From Shimia aestuarii (GTDB lineage Bacteria; Pseudomonadota; Alphaproteobacteria; Rhodobacterales; Rhodobacteraceae): 64,000 nucleotides of DNA. Both the position numbers and the translations under genes were made by a program. Position 1 is the stretch's first letter. The number at the start of each line of letters is the position of its first letter. The notes under the pieces were generated by a model, which did no database searches, was not told the origin of the DNA, and worked only from the letters and a program-made list of their open reading frames with translations. Where the stretch lies: NCBI RefSeq assembly GCF_900114635.1, contig NZ_FOTQ01000008.1:1-64000 (forward strand), read 5' to 3'. Of the stretch, positions 36,053-45,266 are shown piece after piece.

Positions 36053-37345
36053 TCAGAGGTTCGGGTAAAGCGGGAACTTGGCGCAGAGGTCGGCGACCTT
36101 GGCTTTGACCGCGTCTTCCACGGCGCCGTTGCCGTCTTCGCCATTGGCGGCCAGCCCGTCCACGACTTCGACGATCATGTCAGCGATCTGGCGGAACTCG
36201 TCCTCGCCAAAGCCGCGGGTGGTGCCTGCCGGAGTGCCAAGGCGGATGCCCGAGGTGACCATCGGCTTTTCCGGGTCGAACGGGATGCCGTTCTTGTTGC
36301 AGGTGATGTGCGCGCGGCCCAGTGCCTTTTCGGTGGCGTTGCCCTTCACACCCTTGGGGCGCAGGTCAACCAGCATCACGTGGGTGTCGGTGCCACCCGT
36401 GACGATGTCGAGCCCACCCTTCATCAGCTGATCCGCCAGCGCAACCGCGTTGGCGCGGACCTGCTTCTGGTAGGCTTTGAACTCGGGACGCAGCGCTTCG
36501 CCAAAAGCGACCGCCTTGGCCGCGATCACGTGCATCAGCGGGCCGCCCTGAATGCCGGGGAAGATGGCAGAGTTGACCTTCTTGGCGATCTCTTCGTTGT
36601 TGGTCAGGATCATGCCGCCGCGCGGACCGCGCAGGGTTTTGTGAGTCGTCGTGGTGGCCACGTCGGCATAGGGGAAGGGCGAGGGGTGTTCACCGGCTGC
36701 AACCAGACCGGCAAAGTGGGCCATGTCGACCATCAGGTAGGCGCCGACGCTGTCAGCAATCTCGCGGAACTTGGCAAAGTCGATCTGGCGCGGGATGGCC
36801 GAACCACCGGCGATGATCAGCTTGGGCTGGTGCTCTTTGGCGAGCGCGGCCACTTCGTCATAGTCGATCAGGTTGTCCTGCTTGCGCACGCCGTACTGGA
36901 TCGCGTTGAACCATTTGCCCGACTGGTTGGGCGCAGCGCCGTGGGTCAGGTGACCGCCCGAGGCGAGGTTCATGCCGAGGATGGTGTCGCCCGGTTTGAT
37001 CAGCGCCTGGAACGCGCCTTGGTTGGCCTGGGACCCGGAGTTCGGCTGCACGTTGGCAAAGCCGCACCCGAAAAGTTCCTTGGCGCGGTCGATGGCCAGT
37101 TGCTCTGCCACGTCGACATACTGGCATCCGCCATAGTAACGGCGACCGGGATAGCCTTCGGCATATTTGTTGGTCATGACCGAACCCTGCGCTTCCATCA
37201 CGGCGGCAGAGACGATGTTTTCCGAGGCGATCAGTTCGATTTCGTCGCGCTGGCGACCAAGTTCGTTGGTGATCGACTCATAGAGTTCCGGGTCACGGCT
37301 CGACAGGCTTTCGGTGAAAAAGCCGGGGTCGCGGGATGCAGTCAT
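36053..37345 (-). CDS. glyA: Serine hydroxymethyltransferase
   Basis: 430 residues. A PLP enzyme that interconverts serine and glycine while charging tetrahydrofolate with one-carbon units. The PLP lysine is Lys236 in the canonical [25 protein letters not shown] (about 37-47), [17 protein letters not shown] (59-75) and the aspartate of [13 protein letters not shown] (207-219) are all as expected. Length is normal. It is divergent from nadK with its own strong terminator. Confidence 0.97.
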   Translation of the reverse strand: MTASRDPGFFTESLSSRDPELYESITNELGRQRDEIELIASENIVSAAVMEAQGSVMTNKYAEGYPGRRYYGGCQYVDVAEQLAIDRAKELFGCGFANVQPNSGSQANQGAFQALIKPGDTILGMNLASGGHLTHGAAPNQSGKWFNAIQYGVRKQDNLIDYDEVAALAKEHQPKLIIAGGSAIPRQIDFAKFREIADSVGAYLMVDMAHFAGLVAAGEHPSPFPYADVATTTTHKTLRGPRGGMILTNNEEIAKKVNSAIFPGIQGGPLMHVIAAKAVAFGEALRPEFKAYQKQVRANAVALADQLMKGGLDIVTGGTDTHVMLVDLRPKGVKGNATEKALGRAHITCNKNGIPFDPEKPMVTSGIRLGTPAGTTRGFGEDEFRQIADMIVEVVDGLAANGEDGNGAVEDAVKAKVADLCAKFPLYPNL

Positions 37346-37438
37346 GGACTAAGCTCCAGGATAAGGTGTTCACGTAGGCGGATGTCCTAAAGGAAAGACC
37401 TGACGGATAAAAGGTCCCAAAGCGACGCAATGGCTTGC

Positions 37439-37499
37439 CCCTGCGCCGCCAATGGTGCAGGGGATAAACATATACCCCGATCGGAAACCCGTGTCGGGG
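37439..37499. promoter_or_regulatory. Paired hairpins in the glyA/nadK divergent gap
   Basis: Two inverted repeats: CCCCTGC/GCAGGGG (37439-37464, 12-base loop) and CCCCGA/TCGGGG (37475-37499). They would fold in the nadK leader. I could not match them to a known glycine, tetrahydrofolate or SAM riboswitch, so they are simply recorded. Confidence 0.4.
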
Positions 37500-37525
37500 A
37501 GTGGAAACGCAAGGTCGAGGCAAAG

Positions 37526-38287
37526 ATGCCCGAGAGAATCGCATTCCTGGCCAGCGAGGCCCCGGTTGCCCAGACAGCGCGGGCGGCGTTGATCGGGCGC
37601 TATGGTAACTGCCCCCCGGAAGAGGCCGACGTGATCGTCGCGCTGGGCGGGGACGGGTTCATGTTGCAGACGCTGCACGGCATCAACGGATTGAACAAAC
37701 CGGTTTACGGGATGAACCGGGGCACGGTCGGGTTCCTGATGAATGCCTATTCCGAGAGTGATCTTCTGGAACGTCTTAGCGCGGCGGAGGAAGAGGTGCT
37801 CAACCCGTTGGCGATGCGCGCGACCTGTGTGGATGGCAGCGTGCACGAGGCGCTGGCGATCAACGAGGTGTCTTTGCTGCGCGCGGGTCCGCAGGCGGCC
37901 AAGCTGCGCATCACCATCGACGGGCGGCTGCGCATGGAAGAGCTGGTCTGTGACGGGGCGCTGATCAGCACACCCGCCGGATCGACGGCCTATAACTATT
38001 CCGCGCATGGGCCGATCCTGCCCATCGGATCCGATGTGCTGGCGCTCACCGCGATTGCGCCGTTCCGTCCGCGCCGCTGGCGTGGGGCGCTGTTGCCCAA
38101 GATGGCCAAGGTGCGGTTTGACGTCGTTGAGCCTGCCAAGCGCCCGGTGATGGCGGATGCCGACAGCCGGTCGGTGGAAAACGTGGCCTCGGTGGTGGTG
38201 CGTTCGGATGAAAGCGTGCGTCACCGCATCCTGTTCGACCCGGGTCATGGGCTGGAAGAGCGGCTGCTGCGCGAACAGTTCGTCTGA
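37526..38287 (+). CDS. nadK: NAD kinase
   Basis: 253 residues from ATG at 37526, backed by TCGAGG eight bases upstream; a longer in-frame reading covers the leader hairpins and is unlikely. It phosphorylates NAD to NADP. The hallmark GGDG is at 41-44 in [16 protein letters not shown], and [15 protein letters not shown] and [13 protein letters not shown] ([26 protein letters not shown]) blocks follow. The compact length is the usual alphaproteobacterial form. Monocistronic. Confidence 0.93.
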   Translation: MPERIAFLASEAPVAQTARAALIGRYGNCPPEEADVIVALGGDGFMLQTLHGINGLNKPVYGMNRGTVGFLMNAYSESDLLERLSAAEEEVLNPLAMRATCVDGSVHEALAINEVSLLRAGPQAAKLRITIDGRLRMEELVCDGALISTPAGSTAYNYSAHGPILPIGSDVLALTAIAPFRPRRWRGALLPKMAKVRFDVVEPAKRPVMADADSRSVENVASVVVRSDESVRHRILFDPGHGLEERLLREQFV

Positions 38288-38350
38288 TGCGCGCGTTAGG
38301 CCGCGCCGCCGCTGAACGGCAGGTGGCGGGCCGCTTCGGTTTGACAGTGT

Positions 38351-39796
38351 TTACACCAGACCGACGAATTCGGAGTAGAAGCCCGACACATATGTGTTTT
38401 CCCAAACATTGCCGTAGAACCGCAGAATATCGGCGGCGCCGTCATTGTTCACGTCACCCGTTGCCCAACCCGCCTCTTCGAACGGCTCGGCCCAGACTTG
38501 ATTGGGTGCCCAGTTTCTGGGGTTGGCGAAACCGTCCCCTTCTGAGAGGTAGACGCGGAAATAACGTTCCGGATCATCCGGGTTTGTCTGGAAAATTGCG
38601 ACAAGATCATCCAGACCGTCGCCGTTGAAGTCATCCGCAAGCCAGGTTTGAGCGCTCCAGAAACTCATTGGCACATCAGGCAGCCAATCGGCTGCGTCGG
38701 CAAACCCATCCGCTTCGGACAAGAAGACTTGCTGATGCAAGGCACCTCCGGCGCCATGGATGACCACGACATCGTCAAGCCCGTCGCCGTCAAAATCTCC
38801 AGTGAGCCAGCGTTGGTTACTGGCATATTCCGTGGGCGTTGCCGCGCTCCAGATAAATGCATCGCCAAAGCCGTCGCCCTCGCTTAGATAGACGCGCTGC
38901 CTCACATCTCCTCTGACCCCGTAAAGCGCCAACACATCGGCGTTGCCATCGCCGTTGAAATCGCCAGTCAACCAATGGTCGACATTGTCATAAGGCAGGG
39001 CCTCGCGACCGGTCCAGATTTCGGGCGCTTGAAAAGAAACGCGCGCCGCACCGGTTTTGCCTTCTCCCAGATAGACCCGCTGACGCACTTCGCCTCTGAC
39101 GTCATAAAGTGCCAGAATATCGTCGATACCATTTCCGTCAAAATCCGCGACAAGCCAGGTCTGATCTTCATAGACTGGCATTGGGTTTGGGTCCCGGCCG
39201 CCGATAACAGCGGTGTTAAAGCTTCTTAGAGTGTCGCCGAACGGCATATCCACGAAGCGCGCGCCGTTTTCCATGGCCACCAAACCGATGCCGTCAGCCC
39301 CGCCGTTGCCTCGAAAATCTCCTACAAGGAACTCCGCGAAGTTGCTGAACGGCCGATCCCAGTAATACTCAAGAAATTCACTGCGCCCCCTCGCGAACCC
39401 GTTGTTGAGTGCCGGTGCGTGGATTTCGATTTCGATGGGGGCGGAAATGTTGTTGGCCTCGCCCGTCGGTCCCTCGTCAACCTCATCGCGCGCGTCTACG
39501 ATAAGCCCCAGCCAATACGTGCCCGGAGTGACGTCGAAGTCTTCGAAAGTGAACCTGTAATTCGGATAGCGAAAGGTGCTGTCGAACAACACTCTGTCCG
39601 AGGCATCGATGACCGGGTCTGAAGACAACACGAGCGTGCTGTGCGAGAAATAGGCATCCATGTAGTCGTCATCGTAGCGGCTGCCGTTGATGCCTCGCGA
39701 CCAATAGACTTGGATGTCCTGGTTCAAGTAGACCGACGTTTGGTTGGCGACAAAGCCCACGATATACACGTCGGTGTAGGATTCTGACACAGCCAT
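38351..39796 (-). CDS. FG-GAP/VCBS-repeat protein, probably exported
   Basis: 481 residues from ATG at 39796, which has GTGAGG six bases upstream; earlier in-frame ATGs lack one. No Sec signal peptide. Residues about 5-125 form a beta-rich CARDB-like domain (DVYIVGFVANQTSVYLNQDIQVYW and TPGTYWLGLIVDARDEVDE). From about 140 come six integrin-type repeats, each with a calcium loop such as DFDGNGIDD, DFNGDGNAD, DFDGDGLDD, DFNGDGLDD and DVNNDGAAD. Such proteins are usually cell-surface or secreted, often through type I secretion; no RTX nonapeptides or secretion genes are nearby. The base composition is lower in G+C than its neighbours, so it may have been acquired. Function unknown. Confidence 0.75.
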   Translation of the reverse strand: MAVSESYTDVYIVGFVANQTSVYLNQDIQVYWSRGINGSRYDDDYMDAYFSHSTLVLSSDPVIDASDRVLFDSTFRYPNYRFTFEDFDVTPGTYWLGLIVDARDEVDEGPTGEANNISAPIEIEIHAPALNNGFARGRSEFLEYYWDRPFSNFAEFLVGDFRGNGGADGIGLVAMENGARFVDMPFGDTLRSFNTAVIGGRDPNPMPVYEDQTWLVADFDGNGIDDILALYDVRGEVRQRVYLGEGKTGAARVSFQAPEIWTGREALPYDNVDHWLTGDFNGDGNADVLALYGVRGDVRQRVYLSEGDGFGDAFIWSAATPTEYASNQRWLTGDFDGDGLDDVVVIHGAGGALHQQVFLSEADGFADAADWLPDVPMSFWSAQTWLADDFNGDGLDDLVAIFQTNPDDPERYFRVYLSEGDGFANPRNWAPNQVWAEPFEEAGWATGDVNNDGAADILRFYGNVWENTYVSGFYSEFVGLV

Positions 39797-39978
39797 ACCC
39801 ATCCTCACTCTCGAAACAACCGCGCGTGCCCGCAGCGTAGACGGGTGCCTGTGGCAAGTCACGGAGGAATCGCGTTCTCTTGGGTGCAGAGGTCACTACG
39901 AAGAAACTCTTCGCCGGATTGGTGGGGATTCGATGAATTTGGCAGCTTGGCCCATTTCGACAGTACCGACGTAATGAA

Positions 39979-40004
39979 AAAGCCCCGCACGGATGCGGGG
40001 CTTT
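39979..40004 (-). terminator. Rho-independent terminator of prpE
   Basis: Perfect 11-bp stem AAAGCCCCGCA/TGCGGGGCTTT with a 4-base loop and a run of T residues on the minus strand. It lies 28 bases past the prpE stop. Confidence 0.85.
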
Positions 40005-40032
40005 CCAGGGCAGTCTTGGGGAGTGTAGGAGA

Positions 40033-41925
40033 CTAGCCCTTGGCGTAACCGATGGTTTGCAGCGCCTCGGTGATCTCGTCCAGGATGGCGGGATCGTCGA
40101 TGGTGGCGGGCATTTTCCAATCGGTTCCGTCTGCGATGCTGACCATGGTGCCGCGCAGGATTTTGCCCGAGCGGGTCTTGGGCAGGCGATCCACAACGAT
40201 GGCCAGCTTGAAGGCGGCCACGGGGCCGATCTTTTCGCGCACAAGCTTCACAACTTCCTTGACCACATCGCCATGATCGCGGTCGACGCCGGCGTTCAGG
40301 CAGAGGAAGCCGACGGGCATCTGGCCCTTGAGGCTGTCGGCGACACCGATCACGGCGCATTCCGCGACGTCCGGGTGGCCCGCAAGCACTTCTTCCATGG
40401 CTCCGGTCGAAAGGCGGTGGCCCGCGACGTTGATGACGTCATCCGTGCGCGCCATGATGTAGACATAACCGTCTTCGTCCATCATGCCCGCATCGCCGGT
40501 TTCGTAATAGCCGGGGAAGGAATTGAGATAGCTCTTTTTGAAGCGGTCCTCGGCGTTCCACAGGTTGGGCAGCGTGCCCGGAGGCAGGGGCAGCTTGATG
40601 GCGATGGCACCAAGCGTGCCGGGTTCCACAGGATGGCCCGCATCGTCCAGGATGGTCACGTCATAGCCCGGCATCGGCACCGTGGGCGAGCCCAGCTTGG
40701 TCGGCAGTTCCTCGATTCCGATCGGGTTGGCGGCAATCGCCCAGCCGGTTTCGGTCTGCCACCAGTGGTCGACCACCGGCACCTTCAGTTGGTCCTGTGC
40801 CCAGACGATGGTGTCAGGGTCAGCGCGTTCGCCGGCCAGATAGACCTGTTTGAGGCAGGAGAGGTCGTATTTCTTGACATATTCGCCGGTCGGGTCTTCG
40901 CGTTTCACGGCGCGGAAAGCGGTAGGGGCGGTGAAGAACGACTTGACGTTGTGCTCGGAGATCACGCGCCAGAAGGTACCGGCATCGGGGGTGCCGACAG
41001 GCTTGCCCTCGAATACGATGGTGGTGTTGCCGTGGATCAGCGGGCCGTAGCAGATATAGGAGTGGCCCACGACCCAGCCCACGTCCGACGCGGCCCAGAA
41101 CACGTCGCCCGGATCGACGTTGTAGAGGTTCTTCATGGTCCAATTCAGTGCCACGAGCTGACCCGCGGTGTGACGGATCACACCCTTGGGTTGGCCCGTG
41201 GTACCCGAGGTATAGAGGATGTAGGCGGGGTGGTTGCCTTCGACCGGGACGCATTCGGCCGGTTCAACACCGTATTGGAAGCCGTGCCAGTTGAAGTCAC
41301 GCCCCTCTTCGAGGTGAGCGACTTCCTGTTCGCGCTGGAAGATGACCGTGAAGTCCGGCTTGTGCGCGGAAAGCTCGATCGCGCCGTCCAGAAGCGGTTT
41401 GTAGTGTACGACGCGGCCCGGTTCGAGACCGCAGGAGGCGGCGATGATCGCCTTGGGCTTGGCATCGTCGATACGCACGGCCAGTTCGTTGGCTGCGAAG
41501 CCGCCGAACACCACCGAATGCACGGCGCCGAGACGGGCGCAGGCGAGCATGGCTTCGAGCGCTTCAGGGATCATCGGCATGTAGATGATGACGCGGTCGC
41601 CCTTTTCGATGCCCTTGGCGCGCAGGGCACCTGCCAGCGAGGCCACGCGGTTGCGCAGTTCGATATAGGAAATGGCGCGCTTGGTGTGGGTGATGGGAGA
41701 ATCGTAGATGATGGCGGTCTGTTCGCCCCGGCCAGCCTCGACATGGCGGTCGACGGCGTTCCAGCAGGTGTTGACCTTGGCATCGGCAAACCATTCGTAA
41801 AGGTTATCACCCTTGTCAAACAGAGCCTTGCTTGGGGCCTGATCCCAGTCGATGGCCTGCGCGGCCTCCATCCAGAATCCCTCGGGATCGTTTTTCCAAC
41901 CTTGGTAAACGTCTTTGTACGACAT
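40033..41925 (-). CDS. prpE: Propionyl-CoA synthetase
   Basis: 630 residues from ATG at 41925 with GGAGGAG upstream. It activates propionate to propionyl-CoA through a propionyl-AMP intermediate. Adenylating-enzyme motifs: AYILYTSGTTGQPKGVIRHTAGQ (P-loop), WWQTETGW, and the C-terminal catalytic lysine in LPKTRSGKILRGTMV. The N-terminal SYKDVYQGWKNDPEGFWMEAA is typical of PrpE rather than acetyl-CoA synthetase. Cytoplasmic. It is followed by a strong terminator and preceded by a cluster of TTTGCAAA boxes likely to make it propionate-responsive. Confidence 0.93.
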   Translation of the reverse strand: MSYKDVYQGWKNDPEGFWMEAAQAIDWDQAPSKALFDKGDNLYEWFADAKVNTCWNAVDRHVEAGRGEQTAIIYDSPITHTKRAISYIELRNRVASLAGALRAKGIEKGDRVIIYMPMIPEALEAMLACARLGAVHSVVFGGFAANELAVRIDDAKPKAIIAASCGLEPGRVVHYKPLLDGAIELSAHKPDFTVIFQREQEVAHLEEGRDFNWHGFQYGVEPAECVPVEGNHPAYILYTSGTTGQPKGVIRHTAGQLVALNWTMKNLYNVDPGDVFWAASDVGWVVGHSYICYGPLIHGNTTIVFEGKPVGTPDAGTFWRVISEHNVKSFFTAPTAFRAVKREDPTGEYVKKYDLSCLKQVYLAGERADPDTIVWAQDQLKVPVVDHWWQTETGWAIAANPIGIEELPTKLGSPTVPMPGYDVTILDDAGHPVEPGTLGAIAIKLPLPPGTLPNLWNAEDRFKKSYLNSFPGYYETGDAGMMDEDGYVYIMARTDDVINVAGHRLSTGAMEEVLAGHPDVAECAVIGVADSLKGQMPVGFLCLNAGVDRDHGDVVKEVVKLVREKIGPVAAFKLAIVVDRLPKTRSGKILRGTMVSIADGTDWKMPATIDDPAILDEITEALQTIGYAKG

Positions 41926-42020
41926 GAGCTTCTCCTCCGAAATCGCTGAAAAGGTGTTACGCAACGCATGGGCTTTGCGGCAAGAACTTTGAGGACGCCG
42001 CGTCACATTATCGCGAAATA

Positions 42021-42133
42021 TTTGCAGAGATGGGGTGTTTTTGGTTGCAAACTTTTGCAAATCTCTCGCATTTAGCGGGGTTCGCTGGATTTTTTAAGTA
42101 GTTTGCAAAACTGCAAATCTTGTGGCTGCAAAA
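42021..42133. promoter_or_regulatory. Cluster of TTTGCAAA boxes upstream of prpE (ScfR/PccR-type)
   Basis: Six related boxes: TTTGCA at 42021, GTTGCAAA 42044-42051, TTTGCAAA 42054-42061, TTTGCAAA 42102-42109, CTGCAAA 42111-42117 and CTGCAAAA 42126-42133. From memory, the short-chain-fatty-acyl-CoA regulators (PccR in Rhodobacter, RamB in Corynebacterium) bind sites built on TTTGCAAA, and PccR controls propionyl-CoA use. The regulator itself is not in the window. Confidence 0.6.
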
Positions 42134-42144
42134 CCGCCATAAAA

Positions 42145-42172
42145 AAGAGGCGCAGGATTCGCTGCGCCTCTT
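42145..42172 (-). terminator. Rho-independent terminator of maeB
   Basis: Perfect 11-bp stem AAGAGGCGCAG/CTGCGCCTCTT followed on the minus strand by TTTTTATGG. Located 33 bases past the maeB stop. Confidence 0.85.
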
Positions 42173-42204
42173 GAGAGCCTGTGACGTGCCTGGATGTCCG
42201 CGGT

Positions 42205-44484
42205 TCAGCCGTATTGTGTGACCGGGGTGCCGGCAATGGCGGCCACGTTCAGCAATCCGCGCGCCGTGATCGAGGGGCTGACGATATGGGCCTTGTTGCC
42301 CATGCCCATCAGGATGGGGCCAACCTCGAGCCCGTCCGAACGCATCTTGAGGATGTTGCGCACGCCCGAGGCAGCATCGGCATGCGCAAAGACCAGGCAG
42401 TTTGCCTGACCCTTGAGGCGCGAGCGGGGGAAGATGCGGGCGCAGAGGTCCGGGTCGAGCGCGGTGTCGACGTTCATTTCACCTTCGTAGATGAAGTCGC
42501 ATCCCTTCTGATCCAGGAGTTCGATCGCGTCGCGCAGACGTCGACCGGAGCCTTCGCGGTGGTTGCCGAATTGCGACTGGGAGCAGAGCGCGATTTTCGG
42601 CTCCAGCCCGAAGCGGCGGATGTGGCGCGCCGCACCGATCGTGATGCGGGCGATCTGCTCCGGGGTGGGCAGTTCCATGACCTGCGTATCGGCGACAAAC
42701 AGCGGCCCGTCTTCGAGGATCATCAGCGACAGGGCGCCGTGGGGCGAGAGCCCGTCGCGGCCCAGCACCTGCGTGACATAGTTCAGGTGCCAGCGATATT
42801 CGCCGAAAGTGCCGCAGATCAGGCTGTCGGCATCGCCGCGCTGAACCGCGACGGCGCCAATTGCGGTGGTGTTGGTACGCATCACGGCGCGTGCGATGTC
42901 GGGGGTGACGCCGTCACGCTCCATCAGCTCGTGATAAGAGGTCCAGTAGTCGCGATAACGTGGGTCGTTTTCGGGGTTTACCAGTTCGAAGTCGCGCCCC
43001 GGTCGGACCGAAAGCCCGTGGCGTTCGCAGCGTGCCTCGATCACCTCGGGGCGGCCGATCAGGATCGGAGTTTCAGTGGTTTCCTCTAGCACGGCCTGTG
43101 CCGCGCGCAGAACCCGTTCGTCTTCGCCTTCCGCAAAGACAATGCGGCGGCTTGAAGCGCGGGCGGCCTCGAACAGGGGGCGCATGAGCAGGGCGGATTT
43201 GAACACGGACTGGTTCAGTTTCTGCTTGTAGGCGTTCAGGTCGTCGATCGGGCGGGTGGCAACCCCGCTGTCCATGGCGGCCTTGGCCACTGCGGCCGAC
43301 ACAACCCCGACAAGGCGCGGGTCAAAGGGTTTGGGGATCAGGTATTCGCGCCCAAAGGTCAGCTGTTCGCCCTTGTAAGCGGCGGCGGCCTCGGCAGAGG
43401 TGGTGATCCGGGCCAGCTCCGCGATTCCGGAGACGCAGGCAATCGCCATGTCGTCATTGATCTCGGTCGCGCCCACGTCGAGTGCGCCCCGGAAGATGAA
43501 GGGGAAGCACAGGACGTTGTTGACCTGGTTCGGGAAGTCGCTGCGGCCTGTGGCCATGATGGCGTCGGGTTTCACCTCGCGCACGAGGTCGGGCATGATT
43601 TCCGGCGTCGGGTTGGCCAGCGCGAAGATGATCGGCGTGTCGGTCATGCGGGCAACCATCTCGGGCTTGAGCACACCGGGACCGGAGAGGCCAAGGAACA
43701 TGTCCGCGCCGTCGATCACATCGTCCAGCGTGCGCAGGTCGCTGTCTTGGGCGAACTCGGCCTTTTGCGGGTTCATGTCTTCGGTCCGGCCCTTGTAGAC
43801 CAGCCCGTGAATGTCGCAGAGCCAGACATTCTCGCGTTTCACGCCGAGTTTCAGGAGCATGTTGAGGCAGGCGATGCCCGCCGCGCCGCCACCAGTAGAA
43901 ACGATCTTGATGTCTTCGAATTTCTTGCCGGCCACGCGCAGGGCGTTGGTGGCCGCCGCGCCGACCACGATGGCGGTACCGTGCTGGTCGTCGTGGAATA
44001 CCGGGATGTTCATGCGTTCGCGGCAGAGCTTTTCGACGATGAAGCAGTCGGGGGCCTTGATGTCTTCGAGGTTGATCGCGCCAAAGGTCGGCCCCATGGC
44101 GCAGACGATGTCGGCCAGTTTCTCGGGGTCCGGTTCGTCCAGCTCGATGTCGAAACAGTCAATATTGGCGAATTTCTTGAAAAGAACCGCCTTGCCTTCC
44201 ATCACCGGCTTGGAGGCCAGCGCACCGATATTGCCAAGGCCCAGAACGGCAGAACCGTTGGACACCACGGCCACGAGGTTCTGGCGCGCGGTGTAGAGAG
44301 CGGCGTTGGCCGGATCGTCCTTGATCTCAAGGCAGGCCTCGGCCACGCCCGGGCTGTAGGCGCGGGAAAGGTCGCGGCCATTGGCCAGCGGTTTGGTCGC
44401 GCGCACCTCGAGTTTTCCCGGCTTGGGATTGGCGTGATAGAAGAGCGCCGCCTGGCGCAGGGATTCATTGCTGTTTTCGGACAT
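42205..44484 (-). CDS. maeB: NADP-dependent malic enzyme with phosphotransacetylase-like tail
   Basis: 759 residues from ATG at 44484; longer in-frame starts exist but the text there is not protein-like. The malic-enzyme half (about 1-430) opens with the metal- and malate-binding region and carries the cofactor loop [25 protein letters not shown], then [12 protein letters not shown] and [15 protein letters not shown]. It oxidises malate to pyruvate and CO2. From about 440 comes a PTA-like domain ([21 protein letters not shown]), which in MaeB-type enzymes is regulatory and senses acetyl-CoA rather than transferring acetyl groups. Ends with its own terminator next to prpE. Confidence 0.93.
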   Translation of the reverse strand: MSENSNESLRQAALFYHANPKPGKLEVRATKPLANGRDLSRAYSPGVAEACLEIKDDPANAALYTARQNLVAVVSNGSAVLGLGNIGALASKPVMEGKAVLFKKFANIDCFDIELDEPDPEKLADIVCAMGPTFGAINLEDIKAPDCFIVEKLCRERMNIPVFHDDQHGTAIVVGAAATNALRVAGKKFEDIKIVSTGGGAAGIACLNMLLKLGVKRENVWLCDIHGLVYKGRTEDMNPQKAEFAQDSDLRTLDDVIDGADMFLGLSGPGVLKPEMVARMTDTPIIFALANPTPEIMPDLVREVKPDAIMATGRSDFPNQVNNVLCFPFIFRGALDVGATEINDDMAIACVSGIAELARITTSAEAAAAYKGEQLTFGREYLIPKPFDPRLVGVVSAAVAKAAMDSGVATRPIDDLNAYKQKLNQSVFKSALLMRPLFEAARASSRRIVFAEGEDERVLRAAQAVLEETTETPILIGRPEVIEARCERHGLSVRPGRDFELVNPENDPRYRDYWTSYHELMERDGVTPDIARAVMRTNTTAIGAVAVQRGDADSLICGTFGEYRWHLNYVTQVLGRDGLSPHGALSLMILEDGPLFVADTQVMELPTPEQIARITIGAARHIRRFGLEPKIALCSQSQFGNHREGSGRRLRDAIELLDQKGCDFIYEGEMNVDTALDPDLCARIFPRSRLKGQANCLVFAHADAASGVRNILKMRSDGLEVGPILMGMGNKAHIVSPSITARGLLNVAAIAGTPVTQYG

Positions 44485-44857
44485 GTCAGGACTCGGCTTT
44501 ATAATTTGGTTTAGCATTAAACTAGTTTTCGCCGCGAGGGAATGGGCAATCCTGACGCAACGGCACACTCTTGCAAATCGCGCAGGCCCGCTCCACAGTT
44601 TCCGGGCAGCGAGGGAGAATATATGCCAAAAACACGGGCCGAAATACGCCTGCCCACGCGGGAATTGCGCGACGATATCCCGTTTTACACCAAAACGCTG
44701 AAAACGCGCGTGGATTTCCTGCGCCCTTGTGTGCGGCGGGCAGGGCGTGTTTTTTGTTCTCGCTTGGTCTGAAAACCCGCTAGTCTGCGCCGATTGGTGA
44801 TGTCGAATTTCCAAACTTCGCCTTGCCGGATGCAGGAAGCACGATCGTGGAGGAAAC
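44485..44857. other. Gap between maeB and cdd, with a probable gene remnant
   Basis: 373 bases. It should hold the promoters of both divergent genes; CTTTATAATTTGG (about 44501) resembles a -10 element for maeB. A short coding remnant (44623-44772) is listed separately. Nothing else was recognised. Confidence 0.5.
44623..44772 (+). pseudogene. 49-codon remnant, possibly of a glyoxalase-fold (VOC-like) gene
   Basis: ATG at 44623 has a good GAGGGAG ribosome site 6 bases upstream. The first 23 or so codons read MPKTRAEIRLPTRELRDDIP then FYTKTL, which looks like the first strand and helix of a VOC-type domain (LPTxDLxxxxxFYTxTLG). After that the reading becomes basic and cysteine-rich and stops, so the gene seems truncated or joined to unrelated sequence. 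The family call rests on memory of the pattern and is weak. Confidence 0.35.
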
Positions 44858-45265
44858 ATGAGTCTGGAAAAAGCTGCCTTTGCCGTGCGTGAGAACGCCT
44901 ATGCGCCCTATTCCCATTTCAAGGTGGGGGCGGCGATCCGCGCCGCCGATGGGACGATCTTTGCGGGATGCAACGTGGAGAATATTGCCTATCCCGAAGG
45001 CACCTGTGCCGAGGCGGGCGCGATTGCGGCCATGGTCGCGGCGGGCGAAACCCGGCTGACCGAGGTGTTCGTCGTGGCCGACAGCCCTGTGCCGGTGACG
45101 CCCTGTGGCGGGTGCCGTCAGAAGCTGGCGGAATTTGGGACCGGTGATGCGAAGGTGACGTTGTCCAATCTTGACGGCGTGCGGCAGGAAATGACCTTGG
45201 CCGAACTTCTGCCGGGTGCCTTTGGCAAGGATCACCTGACCGAGGGCCACGGGGACCGCGACTGA
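44858..45265 (+). CDS. cdd: Cytidine deaminase
   Basis: 135 residues, the small tetrameric type with three zinc cysteines: Cys50 and catalytic Glu52 in PEGTCAEAGAI, Cys83 and Cys86 in TPCGGCRQKLAEF. It converts cytidine and deoxycytidine to uridine forms. N-terminal NAYAPYSHFKVGAA is the substrate loop. GGAGGAAAC precedes the ATG. First gene of a five-gene nucleoside salvage operon. Confidence 0.95.
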   Translation: MSLEKAAFAVRENAYAPYSHFKVGAAIRAADGTIFAGCNVENIAYPEGTCAEAGAIAAMVAAGETRLTEVFVVADSPVPVTPCGGCRQKLAEFGTGDAKVTLSNLDGVRQEMTLAELLPGAFGKDHLTEGHGDRD

Positions 45266-45266
45266 G

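Noticed and set aside
35414..37390. 658-codon plus-strand frame opposite the glycosylase and glyA genes
   Set aside because: Antisense shadow crossing a terminator and an intergenic gap; translation has no family likeness.
37346..37525. Glycine, tetrahydrofolate or SAM riboswitch between glyA and nadK
   Set aside because: The hairpins present do not match the consensus of any of these classes as I know them.
40057..41949. 630-codon plus-strand frame opposite prpE
   Set aside because: Mirror of the prpE reading frame; prpE has all catalytic motifs and a ribosome site.
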